This document shows positions 6,815-14,378 of a DNA stretch of 18,252 nt, in pieces. Location: NCBI GenBank assembly GCA_900542385.1, contig UQNP01000023.1, positions 1 through 18,252 of the forward strand, in the 5' to 3' direction. The stretch's first letter is position 1; each line of letters begins with the position of its first letter. Source of the stretch: an uncultured Eubacterium sp. (GTDB taxonomy: Bacteria; Bacillota; Clostridia; Peptostreptococcales; Anaerovoracaceae). The notes beneath the pieces were generated by a model, which was not told the DNA's origin, did not search any database, and saw only the letters and a program-made list of their open reading frames with translations. Position numbers and translations under genes: made by a program.

Positions 6815-8095
6815 ATGGATATAAAGATAACGCCAAAAAAACTACAGGGAACTTTAAACGCTATCCCGTCGAAATCTCATGCGCACCGCGTGCTCATAGC
6901 ACGAAGTCTGGCAGGATTTTCAGGCACATGCGCACAAAATCCAAAGGAGATACCTTCCTTTTCTATAGATATAAGCGCAACCAAAAACTGTCTTGCCTCG
7001 TTGTTTTCAGACGATAATCGGACACCTGTCCTTGACTGTCGTGAAAGCGGCTCCACCTTGAGATTTCTCATTCCTGTAGCCGCCGCAGTATGCGACGGAG
7101 TTATTTTTGCCGGATCAGGAAAGCTTCCCCAAAGACCCATTTCCCCGCTCAGGGAAACTATGGAAAAGCACGGATGTATTTTTCATGATGTATCTGCCGA
7201 TACGGATATTCCGGACAATGCAGAGGGTATATGCGTGATACAGGGTAAACTTCTTCCCGGCAGATACTCCATGGCAGGTAATGTGAGCTCGCAGTTCATA
7301 ACGGGACTTTTATTTGCCCTCCCCCTCCTGGGCGGAGACAGTACCCTTTCCCTGACCACCGGACTGGAATCCGCAGGATACGTGGATCTCACCCTCAAAG
7401 TTTTGAAGGATTTCGGCATAAGGGTGAACACCTCTCTTTCAAAAGAAGGCTTAACGGAATATCAGATCCCCGGCAGGCAGAAATATCACGAGCCGGAAGA
7501 TCTGTCCATCGAGGGAGACTGGTCAAATGCAGCCTGCTGGCTCGCCTGCGGCGCTCTCGGAGGAAAGGTGACATGCAGAAACCTGGATATGTCCTCGTCT
7601 CAGATGGATAAGACCATAGTCGATATACTGAAAAAAATGGGCGCTGCCGTGGACATCGAAGAAAACAGCATCTCCGTAAATACAGTTCAAGCAGCGCCGC
7701 TTACCCATGAAGATGTAAGCGCAGCGCAAACGCCTGACCTGGTTCCTGTCCTTTCCTCGGTGATGGCCGCAGCTGCGGGAACATCCCATATAACAGACGC
7801 TCAAAGACTCAGGATAAAAGAATCCGACAGGCTCAGCTCCGTATGCAGTACTCTTCAAACACTCGGAGCAGACATATCAGTTTCAGGCTCGGGACTGACG
7901 ATAAATGGAAGATCTGCGCTCAAGGGAGGTACTGTCGACAGCCACAACGATCACCGTATCGTAATGACGGCAGCTGCGGCAAGCTGTATATGCTCTGATC
8001 CCGTCATCATCACAGGAGCAGAAGCGATAAACAAATCCTATCCGGGATTTTTTGAAGACTTCAAAGCTCTCGGCGGTATTGCCGAAGAAATATGA
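6815..8095 (+). CDS. aroA: 3-phosphoshikimate 1-carboxyvinyltransferase (EPSP synthase)
   Basis: Adds the enolpyruvyl group of PEP to shikimate 3-phosphate. The 426-aa protein carries PSKSHAHR (18-25; Lys20 and Arg25 match the substrate-binding Lys and Arg), ESGSTLRFL, GKLPQRPISPL, SSQFITGLLFALP, EGDWSNAACWLACGAL, LRIKESDRLSS and HNDHRIVMTAAAA. The loop around the PEP/glyphosate site reads ESGSTLRFL rather than the GNAGTAMRPL of enteric enzymes, a common clostridial variant. Whether it changes glyphosate sensitivity cannot be told here. Start choice: ATG at 6815 follows GAAAGGA with good spacing and gives the usual N-terminus. An in-frame ATG at 6758 touches GGAGG with no spacing and would add 19 polar residues, so it is rejected. 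Confidence 0.94.
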   Translation: MDIKITPKKLQGTLNAIPSKSHAHRVLIARSLAGFSGTCAQNPKEIPSFSIDISATKNCLASLFSDDNRTPVLDCRESGSTLRFLIPVAAAVCDGVIFAGSGKLPQRPISPLRETMEKHGCIFHDVSADTDIPDNAEGICVIQGKLLPGRYSMAGNVSSQFITGLLFALPLLGGDSTLSLTTGLESAGYVDLTLKVLKDFGIRVNTSLSKEGLTEYQIPGRQKYHEPEDLSIEGDWSNAACWLACGALGGKVTCRNLDMSSSQMDKTIVDILKKMGAAVDIEENSISVNTVQAAPLTHEDVSAAQTPDLVPVLSSVMAAAAGTSHITDAQRLRIKESDRLSSVCSTLQTLGADISVSGSGLTINGRSALKGGTVDSHNDHRIVMTAAAASCICSDPVIITGAEAINKSYPGFFEDFKALGGIAEEI

Positions 8096-8141
8096 TAAAA
8101 ACAATAACGTATCCTGATTTTCTTCAAGGAGGATATACCTG

Positions 8142-9275
8142 ATGCAATCACAATTCGGAAAAAACATAAAAGTTACTGTCTGGGGCGGATCTCACGAGCC
8201 TTCCATAGGAGTGGATATAGAAGGACTTCCCAAAGGCGCCCATGTCGATATGAAAAAACTCAAAGATTTTCTTAAAAGACGGGCACCGGGAAACAGCCCC
8301 TTCTCAACAAAACGCAAAGAACCTGATACTCCGATCCCCGTAAGCGGTCTCACTCCTCTGCCCACATCAGACCGCAGATCCGGACATGATGACGATATAC
8401 TTATGATCACATCACCGTGCGCTGTAGTTTTCGAGATAAAAAACACTGATACGCGCTCTCAGGATTACAGCTCTCTGCGTTCGGTACCGCGTCCGGGGCA
8501 TGCAGATTATACGGCAAGGATAAGATACGGCGATACACTGAACATGTCCGGCGGCGGGCCTTTTTCCGCAAGGATGACAGCACCTATGTGCATAGCAGGA
8601 GGGATCGCTCTGCAGCTCCTTGAAAAAGAAGGTATCTTCATAGGCGCCCACATATACTCCATAATGGATGTGGACGACACTCCCTTTGATTCCTTAGATG
8701 TATCGCCGAAACTTCTTTCCGACATAAAAGAAAAGGATTTCCCTGTGATCTCAGACGACGCAGGCAGACAAATGATGGATATGATCACTCAGGCAAGAAA
8801 GGATGCAGACTCTCTCGGCGGAATAATAGAAGGCTGCGCCACAGGACTTCCTGCCGGTATAGGCGGCGCTATGTACGATGGTCTCGAATCTTTCCTCGCG
8901 CCTATATTTTTCGGTATACCCGCAGTAAAAGGAGTCGAATTCGGAGCCGGATTCAAAGCGGCAAAGCTCAAAGGCTCTGAAAACAACGATGCCTTTTTCT
9001 ACTGCGAAGAAAAAGTAAGGACAAAGACCAACAATCACGGAGGCATCCTCGGCGGTATAACCACCGGAATGCCGCTGATAACAAGACTGGCATTCAAACC
9101 CACTCCATCCATAGGCAAAGAACAGGATTCAGTGGATTTAGATAAAAAAGAAAACACAAAACTTACAGTCAGAGGCCGACACGATCCCTGCGTGGCAGTA
9201 CGAGCCGTACCCATCGTAGAAGCCGCCCTGGCCCTTGGAATTTTAGATTGTTTAATGGAGGTAAAACAAAAATGA
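8142..9275 (+). CDS. aroC: Chorismate synthase
   Basis: Converts EPSP to chorismate with reduced FMN. The 377-aa length is usual. His18 in WGGSHEPSIGV and His120 in RPGHADYT correspond to the two conserved active-site histidines. Other blocks are RRAPGNSPFSTKRKEPD (46-62), SGGGPFSARMTAP, SLGGIIEGCATGLPAGIGG, NNHGGILGGITTGMPL and GRHDPCVAVRAVPI near the C-terminus. The first motif is GGSHE instead of the common GESHG, a divergence noted but not expected to remove function because the histidine stays. The ribosome binding site AAGGAGG lies upstream of the ATG. It overlaps pheA by four bases (ATGA, 9272-9275), which indicates coupled translation. Confidence 0.95.
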   Translation: MQSQFGKNIKVTVWGGSHEPSIGVDIEGLPKGAHVDMKKLKDFLKRRAPGNSPFSTKRKEPDTPIPVSGLTPLPTSDRRSGHDDDILMITSPCAVVFEIKNTDTRSQDYSSLRSVPRPGHADYTARIRYGDTLNMSGGGPFSARMTAPMCIAGGIALQLLEKEGIFIGAHIYSIMDVDDTPFDSLDVSPKLLSDIKEKDFPVISDDAGRQMMDMITQARKDADSLGGIIEGCATGLPAGIGGAMYDGLESFLAPIFFGIPAVKGVEFGAGFKAAKLKGSENNDAFFYCEEKVRTKTNNHGGILGGITTGMPLITRLAFKPTPSIGKEQDSVDLDKKENTKLTVRGRHDPCVAVRAVPIVEAALALGILDCLMEVKQK

Positions 9276-10423
9276 CAAAAATCAACCTGGATAACATAAG
9301 AAAAGATATCGACAGCATCGATTCGAAACTTGCCCAGCTCTTCAAGGAAAGAATGGAAAAATCTCTGGAAGTGGCTCGCTACAAAAAAGAAAACAACTTG
9401 GCTGTTTTAAACGACCGCCGCGAAAAGGAGATACTCCACAAAGTTTCCGAAGAAGTGGGAGAACCTTTCGACGGTTATGCAAGACTTGTGTTCAACACTA
9501 TCTTCGATGTCAGCAGATCGTGTCAGAACAACTACCTTGCAAGGAAATCCGATCTTGCGGAACGCATACAGCAGGCTCTTGAGGAAACACCTAAGATCTT
9601 CCCTAAAAAAGCAGTTGTCGCCTGTCAGGGTGTTGCCGGATCTCACTCTCAGGCTGCCTGCGAAAAGCTTTTTGAAGTTCCAAGCATAATGTATTTCAAC
9701 AGTTTCGAGGGCGTATTCAATGCTGTGGAAAAAGGACTCTGCCAGTACGGCATCCTTCCTATCGAAAACAGCTCTTACGGCTCGGTAGGTACCGTTTACG
9801 ATCTCATGCAGAACTACAACTTCCACATAGTAAAGAGTCTTCGCCTGCGAATAAGCCACAATCTCATGGCAAAACCAGGCACTAAAATGTCAGACATAAA
9901 AGAAATATTTTCTCACGAACAGGCAATCGGACAGTGCGGCGAATTTCTCAAGACCTTAAAGGACGTCAAGATCACCGTATGCGAAAATACTGCGCTCGCT
10001 GCTAAAATGGTAGCGGAAAGCGACAGAACAGATGTTGCCGCCATATCATCAAAGGAATGTCTTGATCTCTATAACCTGGAACTGATAAAGAAACATATAC
10101 AGGTAAGCGACAACAACTACACCCGCTTCATCTGCATATCGAAGAATCTCGAGATATATCCGGGTTCCAATAAGATCAGCCTGATCCTGTCCCTTCCTCA
10201 CGTACCGTGTTCGCTGTACCACACCATATCTAAATTCGCAGCCCTCGGTATCAATCTCACAAAGCTGGAATCAAGACCTATCCCGGGCAGCGATTTTGAA
10301 TTCATGTTTTACTTCGATATGGACGCTTCCATATATTCGGAAGAACTGATAAACCTTCTCAGCGAGCTTGAAAATCAGCCTGAGACCTTCGTGTTCCTCG
10401 GCTGCTACACGGAGGGACTGTAG
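9272..10423 (+). CDS. pheA: Bifunctional chorismate mutase / prephenate dehydratase (P-protein)
   Basis: Three domains in 383 aa. AroQ-type chorismate mutase is at about 1-88, with Arg10, Arg27, Lys38, Arg50 and Glu51 at positions matching active-site residues of the enteric enzyme. Prephenate dehydratase is at about 113-292, with ACQGVAGSHS (118-127), PIENSSYGSVG (163-173) and the catalytic TRF at 284-286. An ACT regulatory domain is at about 301-378, with the ESRP motif at 333-336 that binds phenylalanine in known P-proteins. The usual GAL motif of the ACT domain reads CSL (313-315), a possible change in effector binding. The chorismate mutase must serve both branches, because the operon's tyrA has none. 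The start ATG overlaps the aroC stop. GGAGG at 9257-9261 lies ten bases upstream, and an in-frame TTG at 9248 precedes it and is less likely. Confidence 0.95.
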   Translation: MTKINLDNIRKDIDSIDSKLAQLFKERMEKSLEVARYKKENNLAVLNDRREKEILHKVSEEVGEPFDGYARLVFNTIFDVSRSCQNNYLARKSDLAERIQQALEETPKIFPKKAVVACQGVAGSHSQAACEKLFEVPSIMYFNSFEGVFNAVEKGLCQYGILPIENSSYGSVGTVYDLMQNYNFHIVKSLRLRISHNLMAKPGTKMSDIKEIFSHEQAIGQCGEFLKTLKDVKITVCENTALAAKMVAESDRTDVAAISSKECLDLYNLELIKKHIQVSDNNYTRFICISKNLEIYPGSNKISLILSLPHVPCSLYHTISKFAALGINLTKLESRPIPGSDFEFMFYFDMDASIYSEELINLLSELENQPETFVFLGCYTEGL

Positions 10424-11680
10424 ATGACTTTCGGTCTCATAGGCAAAACGCTGGCTCACAGTTATTCCAAAGAGATACACGAATCACTGGGTAAATACGA
10501 ATACGAGCTTTTCAGCTTTTCCCCCGAAGAGATGAAAGAGTTCGTTGAAAAAAGGGATTTCAGCGGACTCAACATAACCATCCCATACAAGAAAGATGTG
10601 ATCCCTCTCTGCGATCACATCTCGGAGCTGGCGGAAAAGATCGGAGCCGTAAACACGCTGTACTGGAAAGAAGGAAAGCTGACAGGCCACAATACAGACT
10701 ACGAAGGCTTTCTTTACGCCGCACAGCGTGCCGGGATATCATTTGAAAACAAGACCGTGCTCATTCTCGGAAGCGGCGGCACATCACTCATGGCCAGATA
10801 CGCAGCCTGCGATAAGGGTGCAAAACGCATCATCATAGCTTCCCGCCGAAAAACCGATACCGACTTTGAAACTGTCTCCTACGAGGACCTTTCAAATATA
10901 AGCGATGAGATAGATGTGATAGTCAATACGACTCCCGTAGGCACTTTCCCGAACAATCTGCAAAGCGTGATATCTCTCGACGACTTCAAGTCCTGCGAAG
11001 CGGTGATAGATGTAATATACAACCCTTTCAAAACGAAGCTGCTCTTAGATGCGGAAAAGCTGGACATAAGGCATACCAACGGACTGCCCATGCTCGTTGC
11101 GCAGGCTACTGCAGCCGCCGGATATTTTCTCAAATCTCCCGGAGCTTTTGAAAGCGAAAACGAAAAAATAATATCCTCCCTGGAAAAGCAGATCCGAAAT
11201 ATTGTCCTCATAGGTATGCCCGGATGCGGAAAGTCGACCATCGGAAAAATCCTTTCTTCCATCACAGGCAAAGCTTTTGTCGATCTGGATGAAGAGATCA
11301 TCAGGGACGCAGGGATCTCCATACCGGAGATTTTTGAAAAGGAAGGAGAAGAAGGCTTCCGCAGGCGTGAATCCGCCGCCGCGCAGCGCTTCGGCAAGGA
11401 AAAAGGTCTCGTGATAGCCACCGGAGGCGGCACCGTGCTAAAAGATGAAAATGTGGACGCATTGAGGCAGAACGGCATCCTGATATATGTAAAACGCAAT
11501 GCAAATACTCTGGCCACCAAGGGACGCCCCCTGTCAAAAGACCTGGAAACACTTAAAAAAATGGAAAAAGAACGGCTTCCCTACTACAGGACCGCAGCAG
11601 ATATTACATTCAACAACGTTAGATCTCAGTCAAAGGGCAAATTGACCGAGGATCTCGAAAAATTTTTAAAGCGGCTTTGA
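10424..11680 (+). CDS. aroEK: Fused shikimate dehydrogenase - shikimate kinase
   Basis: One 418-aa chain joins two shikimate enzymes. Residues 1 to about 240 are AroE: AHSYSKEIH (11-19), NITIPYKKDV (50-59, Lys56 the catalytic lysine position), GHNTDYEGF (88-96, Asp92), LILGSGGTS (113-121) for NADPH, and NTTPVGTFPN (168-177). After a charged linker (about 241-257) comes AroK: Walker A GMPGCGKST (264-272), DLD (287-289) for shikimate and Mg, RRRE (313-316), ATGGGTV (332-338) and the lid GRPLSK (367-372). The two activities are not adjacent to each other's product: dehydroshikimate is reduced to shikimate, then phosphorylated, so the fusion joins consecutive steps. The ATG follows the pheA stop with no gap, and GGAGGG at 10411-10416 inside pheA serves as ribosome binding site. 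There is no frameshift, and both active sites look intact. Confidence 0.93.
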   Translation: MTFGLIGKTLAHSYSKEIHESLGKYEYELFSFSPEEMKEFVEKRDFSGLNITIPYKKDVIPLCDHISELAEKIGAVNTLYWKEGKLTGHNTDYEGFLYAAQRAGISFENKTVLILGSGGTSLMARYAACDKGAKRIIIASRRKTDTDFETVSYEDLSNISDEIDVIVNTTPVGTFPNNLQSVISLDDFKSCEAVIDVIYNPFKTKLLLDAEKLDIRHTNGLPMLVAQATAAAGYFLKSPGAFESENEKIISSLEKQIRNIVLIGMPGCGKSTIGKILSSITGKAFVDLDEEIIRDAGISIPEIFEKEGEEGFRRRESAAAQRFGKEKGLVIATGGGTVLKDENVDALRQNGILIYVKRNANTLATKGRPLSKDLETLKKMEKERLPYYRTAADITFNNVRSQSKGKLTEDLEKFLKRL

Positions 11681-11714
11681 TCAAATCCAAAAATACATAC
11701 GCCCCTGTATAGAT

Positions 11715-11745
11715 AAAGAGCTGAGATAATCAGCTCTTTCTTTCT
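11715..11745 (+). terminator. Terminator of the aromatic operon
   Basis: AAAGAGCTGA (11715-11724) and TCAGCTCTTT (11730-11739) form a perfect 10-bp stem with a five-base GATAA loop and a T-rich tail (CTTTCTTTCTC). It lies 35 bases after the aroEK stop codon. Confidence 0.88.
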
Positions 11746-11759
11746 CTTCATCAAACCAT

Positions 11760-11784
11760 TATAATAAACTTACATACGATGTAA
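11760..11784 (+). promoter_or_regulatory. Predicted -10 element and adjacent palindrome before the DUF1847 gene
   Basis: TATAAT (11760-11765) is a consensus -10, but the -35 at a 17-base spacing (TTTCTT, 11737-11742) is poor and overlaps the tail of the preceding terminator. Five bases downstream, TTACAT-ACG-ATGTAA (11770-11784) is a perfect inverted repeat covering the expected transcription start. A weak -35 with a palindrome at +1 suggests a regulated promoter, which is inference. Confidence 0.4.
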
Positions 11785-11822
11785 TCCACTATCCATCTTA
11801 TTATTTAAAGGAGAGGTCTGCA

Positions 11823-12482
11823 ATGAGCAAAGAGAATTTAAGAAGAAGCTGCATAGACTGCGCAGTCACAGCCTGTGAAAACAACGGAGCCAAATATCCG
11901 CCTTTCTGCACACAGAATCAGATAGATGAAGATTTCCTGAAGGAAACCATGAAATTATATACGGAAGACGAACAGAATGCGGAAGTGACTAAAAAATCCG
12001 CACTCGTCGAATACGAAAACTACTGCACCATGACTCGAATCGAGGAGATCGCTGAGTTTGCCCATAAAATGAACTATAAAAAACTCGGCATCGCTACCTG
12101 CGTCGGTCTGATTTCAGAAGCAAGGGCCGCAGCCTCCGTATTTCGAAAGCATGGTTTTGAAGTCTTCGGCGCCAGCTGCAAGGTCGGCTCACAGAGGAAA
12201 TCCTCGGTAGGCATAGATATACGATGTGAGGAGATGGGCACAAATATGTGCAATCCCATAATGCAGGCAAAACTTCTCAATGAAGAAAAAACCGACTTGA
12301 ATATAGTTATCGGACTCTGTGTAGGTCACGACAGCCTGTTTTACAAGTATTCCGACGCTCTGTGCACTACGCTGGTAACAAAGGACAGAGTGCTGGGACA
12401 CAATCCGGCAGCTGCGCTGTATCAGATAAATTCCTATTATTCCAAACTTCTCGACGTGGAAGAAGACAAGCAGGAAAAGTAA
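11823..12482 (+). CDS. DUF1847 domain-containing protein (cysteine-motif, putative metal-binding)
   Basis: A 219-aa soluble protein of the DUF1847 family, known mainly from anaerobic bacteria and archaea and without an assigned reaction. The N-terminus has a cysteine cluster, Cys10-x2-Cys13-x4-Cys18-x10-Cys29 (SCIDCAVTAC...PPFC), that could hold a metal or an Fe-S centre. The rest is a Rossmann-like alpha/beta region with MNYKKLGIATCVGLISEA, a middle block ending in MGTNMCNP, and IVIGLCVGHDSLFYKYS. The last block has Cys and His residues in conserved-looking loops. The ribosome binding site AAAGGAGAGG precedes the ATG. It starts a probable operon with three acetyltransferases, but a functional link is not evident. 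The family is recognised from overall pattern and the function is unknown. Confidence 0.72.
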   Translation: MSKENLRRSCIDCAVTACENNGAKYPPFCTQNQIDEDFLKETMKLYTEDEQNAEVTKKSALVEYENYCTMTRIEEIAEFAHKMNYKKLGIATCVGLISEARAAASVFRKHGFEVFGASCKVGSQRKSSVGIDIRCEEMGTNMCNPIMQAKLLNEEKTDLNIVIGLCVGHDSLFYKYSDALCTTLVTKDRVLGHNPAAALYQINSYYSKLLDVEEDKQEK

Positions 12483-12491
12483 CATAAACAC

Positions 12492-12523
12492 GATGACATC
12501 ATCAAAGAGATGACATCATCAAA
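12492..12523 (+). repeat. Tandem 15-bp direct repeat before the Vat-like gene
   Basis: GATGACATCATCAAA occurs at 12492-12506 and again at 12509-12523, separated by GA, directly before the ribosome binding site AAGGAGGG (12525-12532). Each copy contains the inverted repeat GATG-A-CATC. Between copies TCATC (12499-12503) and GATGA (12509-12513) can form a small hairpin. The first copy also opens a six-codon ORF (MTSSKR, stop at 12511-12513). It could be a leader, an operator pair or a slippage product. Confidence 0.7.
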
Positions 12524-12537
12524 AAAGGAGGGATATT

Positions 12538-13173
12538 ATGAAATACGGACCTGATAAAAACAAAGCTATCCCCAATGAAAACGTACCAAGCGTATGCTTT
12601 ATAAAAAACGTTGTAACCCGCCCCAACATAGAGATCGGCGATTACACATACTACGACGATAAAAACGGCGCCGAAAACTTTGAAGCACACGTCACTCATC
12701 ACTACGAATTTATCGGCGATAAACTGATAATAGGCAAATTCTGTCAGATAGCTTCCGGCATCGAATTCATCATGAACGGCGCCAATCACAGGATGAACAG
12801 CGTCACTTCATATCCTTTCAATATCATGGGAGGCGGCTGGGAAAAGGTTACCCCTTCCCTTGATGATCTCCCTCTGAAAGGAGACACTGTTGTGGGAAAC
12901 GATGTCTGGATCGGACAGAACGTTACTGTAATGCCCGGCGTACACATCGGAGACGGCGCTGTCATCGCGGCAAACTCCGTTGTCACCGGAGATATCCCGG
13001 CCTATCACATAGCCGGCGGCAACCCATGCAGGATAATACGAAAAAGATTCGATGACGACCTCATCTCCTACCTCGAAAAAATAAAGTGGTGGGACTGGGA
13101 TGAGGAAAAGATCTTCATGAACCTGGAAAAGCTGTGCAGCGGTGATCTCGAAGAAATAAGGAGCATAAAATGA
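12538..13173 (+). CDS. Vat-type hexapeptide O-acetyltransferase (xenobiotic acyltransferase family)
   Basis: A 211-aa left-handed beta-helix acetyltransferase closely patterned on the streptogramin A acetyltransferases (VatA, VatD) and on the XAT/CatB group. Shared blocks include IGDYTYYD (33-40), DKLIIGKFC (61-69) and IMNGANHRM (78-86), with His84 at the position of the catalytic histidine, then YPFNIMGGGWEK, LPLKGDTVVGNDVWIG and MPGVHIGDGAVIAANSVV. The C-terminal helix region with IKWWDW is also typical. Known chemistry: transfer of acetyl from acetyl-CoA to a hydroxyl of virginiamycin M-like drugs or chloramphenicol. Chromosomal relatives often have uncharacterised targets, so drug resistance is possible but not shown. 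A strong AAGGAGGG site lies five bases before the ATG. The end overlaps the next acetyltransferase gene by four bases (ATGA). Confidence 0.87.
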   Translation: MKYGPDKNKAIPNENVPSVCFIKNVVTRPNIEIGDYTYYDDKNGAENFEAHVTHHYEFIGDKLIIGKFCQIASGIEFIMNGANHRMNSVTSYPFNIMGGGWEKVTPSLDDLPLKGDTVVGNDVWIGQNVTVMPGVHIGDGAVIAANSVVTGDIPAYHIAGGNPCRIIRKRFDDDLISYLEKIKWWDWDEEKIFMNLEKLCSGDLEEIRSIK

Positions 13174-13700
13174 TCCTCAGAGAATACAGAAAAGAAGATT
13201 GTCCTGCTCTGCTCAGACTTTTTCACGATACCGTCCACGCAGTAAACGCCCGCGATTATACGAAACCGCAGCTGGATGCGTGGGCTCCTTTGTCTTTAGA
13301 CGAAGAAAACTGGGACGAATCCTTTCGCCGGCATTTTACCGTAGTTGCCGCAGTTACTGAAACAGACGGCTCCCCCATAGACCGCACTGCAGTAAACGGC
13401 GGCTTAAAGACCGGCGCCGCCGAGTCAGGAATTATAGTCGGCTTCGGTGATATAGACAGCAGCGGTTACCTTGACAGACTTTACGTCCACAAAGACCACC
13501 AGGGGAAACACATCGGCACTGCCGTATGCGATATCCTTGAAGCCCAGGCTGCAAAAACTTCAAAAAAAATAACTGTACATTCCTCTCTGACCGCCAGAGG
13601 ATTCTTCGAAAAAAGAGGCTATATGATCATAAGAAAACAACAGGTAACACGCTGCGGTGTTTCCCTGACCAACTTCGTCATGGAAAAACCCCTTAAATGA
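13170..13700 (+). CDS. GNAT-family N-acetyltransferase
   Basis: A 176-aa GNAT protein beginning MILREYRKEDCPALLRLF, the usual first strand and helix. The acetyl-CoA motif A lies at about 101-122 (LDRLYVHKDHQGKHIGTAV), where the common Q-x-x-G-x-G has His in place of the first glycine. The C-terminal SLTARGFFEKRGYMI (139-153) is the conserved motif B strand and turn. The pattern resembles the YafP-like subgroup. A polar, Gly/Thr-rich stretch at about 63-86 looks like an insertion in a loop before the central strands. The gene overlaps the Vat-like gene by four bases, so the two are very likely co-translated. The acceptor substrate is unknown. Confidence 0.85.
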   Translation: MILREYRKEDCPALLRLFHDTVHAVNARDYTKPQLDAWAPLSLDEENWDESFRRHFTVVAAVTETDGSPIDRTAVNGGLKTGAAESGIIVGFGDIDSSGYLDRLYVHKDHQGKHIGTAVCDILEAQAAKTSKKITVHSSLTARGFFEKRGYMIIRKQQVTRCGVSLTNFVMEKPLK

Positions 13701-13731
13701 TACCTGCGTGCCACAGAAAGGACCATGTTGA

Positions 13732-14193
13732 ATGGATTTTGATATAATACGCATTTCAGACAGACCTGATCTCAAGAAAACCGCCGCAGACTGGTTCTCC
13801 CAAAAGTGGAAGATACCTGCAAAAGAATACGAAGGCAGTATGGATGCCTGTATCCACAAGGACACGAGCCTTGATTTTCACCCTGAATGGTACCTTGTAC
13901 TTGAAAAAAACAGGGTTATCGCAGGTATGGGCATCATAGAAAATGATTTCCACGACAGAAAAGATCTCTCCCCCAACCTCTGCGCTCTTTACACGGAAAA
14001 AGACCAACGGTGTCAAGGTATAGCCGGAAAGCTTCTGGCCTTTGCGTGCAGCGATATGAAAAAAAGAGGCATTGACAGGCTTTATCTTGTGACTGACCAC
14101 ACCTCATTTTATGAAAAATTCGGGTGGCATTTTCTCTTCATGGTGCGCGGCGATGACGGGGAAATGATAAGGATGTACTCACGACGCACCTGA
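13732..14193 (+). CDS. GNAT-family N-acetyltransferase
   Basis: A 153-aa GNAT protein. The central strand WYLVLEKNRVIAGMGIIEND (53-72) leads into motif A, CALYTEKDQRCQGIAGKLL (84-102), containing the pyrophosphate-binding R93-x-x-G96-x-A98. The C-terminal block DRLYLVTDHTSFYEKFGWHF matches motif B, where the Y-x-K-F-G-W turn is typical. It begins 31 bases after the previous GNAT gene, with AAAGGA nine bases before the ATG, and is the last gene before a strong terminator. The N-terminal WFSQKWKIP and FHPEWYLV resemble a clostridial subgroup of unknown substrate. An aminoglycoside or peptide acceptor cannot be inferred. Confidence 0.85.
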   Translation: MDFDIIRISDRPDLKKTAADWFSQKWKIPAKEYEGSMDACIHKDTSLDFHPEWYLVLEKNRVIAGMGIIENDFHDRKDLSPNLCALYTEKDQRCQGIAGKLLAFACSDMKKRGIDRLYLVTDHTSFYEKFGWHFLFMVRGDDGEMIRMYSRRT

Positions 14194-14194
14194 C

Positions 14195-14227
14195 AGTCTC
14201 ATATCTTTCATATGAGACTTTTATTTT
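14195..14227 (+). terminator. Terminator after the acetyltransferase operon
   Basis: AGTCTCATAT (14195-14204) pairs perfectly with ATATGAGACT (14210-14219) around a CTTTC loop and is followed by TTTATTTT. It begins two bases after the stop codon of the last GNAT gene. Confidence 0.9.
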
Positions 14228-14324
14228 CTAAAGCGCATCCGCGCACCCACGCAAAACCATGTCCGCGTGAAGTACACAAGCTCCGTAAAAAAGCATGGTC
14301 ACAGCACACAGTTTTCCCTCATAC

Positions 14325-14378
14325 AAAAAGAGCGGCCGATGTCAGCGCTGCTGCCCGCACCGCCGCTCACTGCCGCTC
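14325..14378 (-). terminator. Terminator of nrdD
   Basis: Read on the minus strand, GAGCGGC (14372-14378) can pair with GCCGCTC (14330-14336), and five T follow (14325-14329). A second GAGCGGC at 14362-14368 offers a shorter alternative stem. The hairpin starts about 36 bases after the nrdD stop codon. The long inner loop can fold on itself. Confidence 0.62.
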
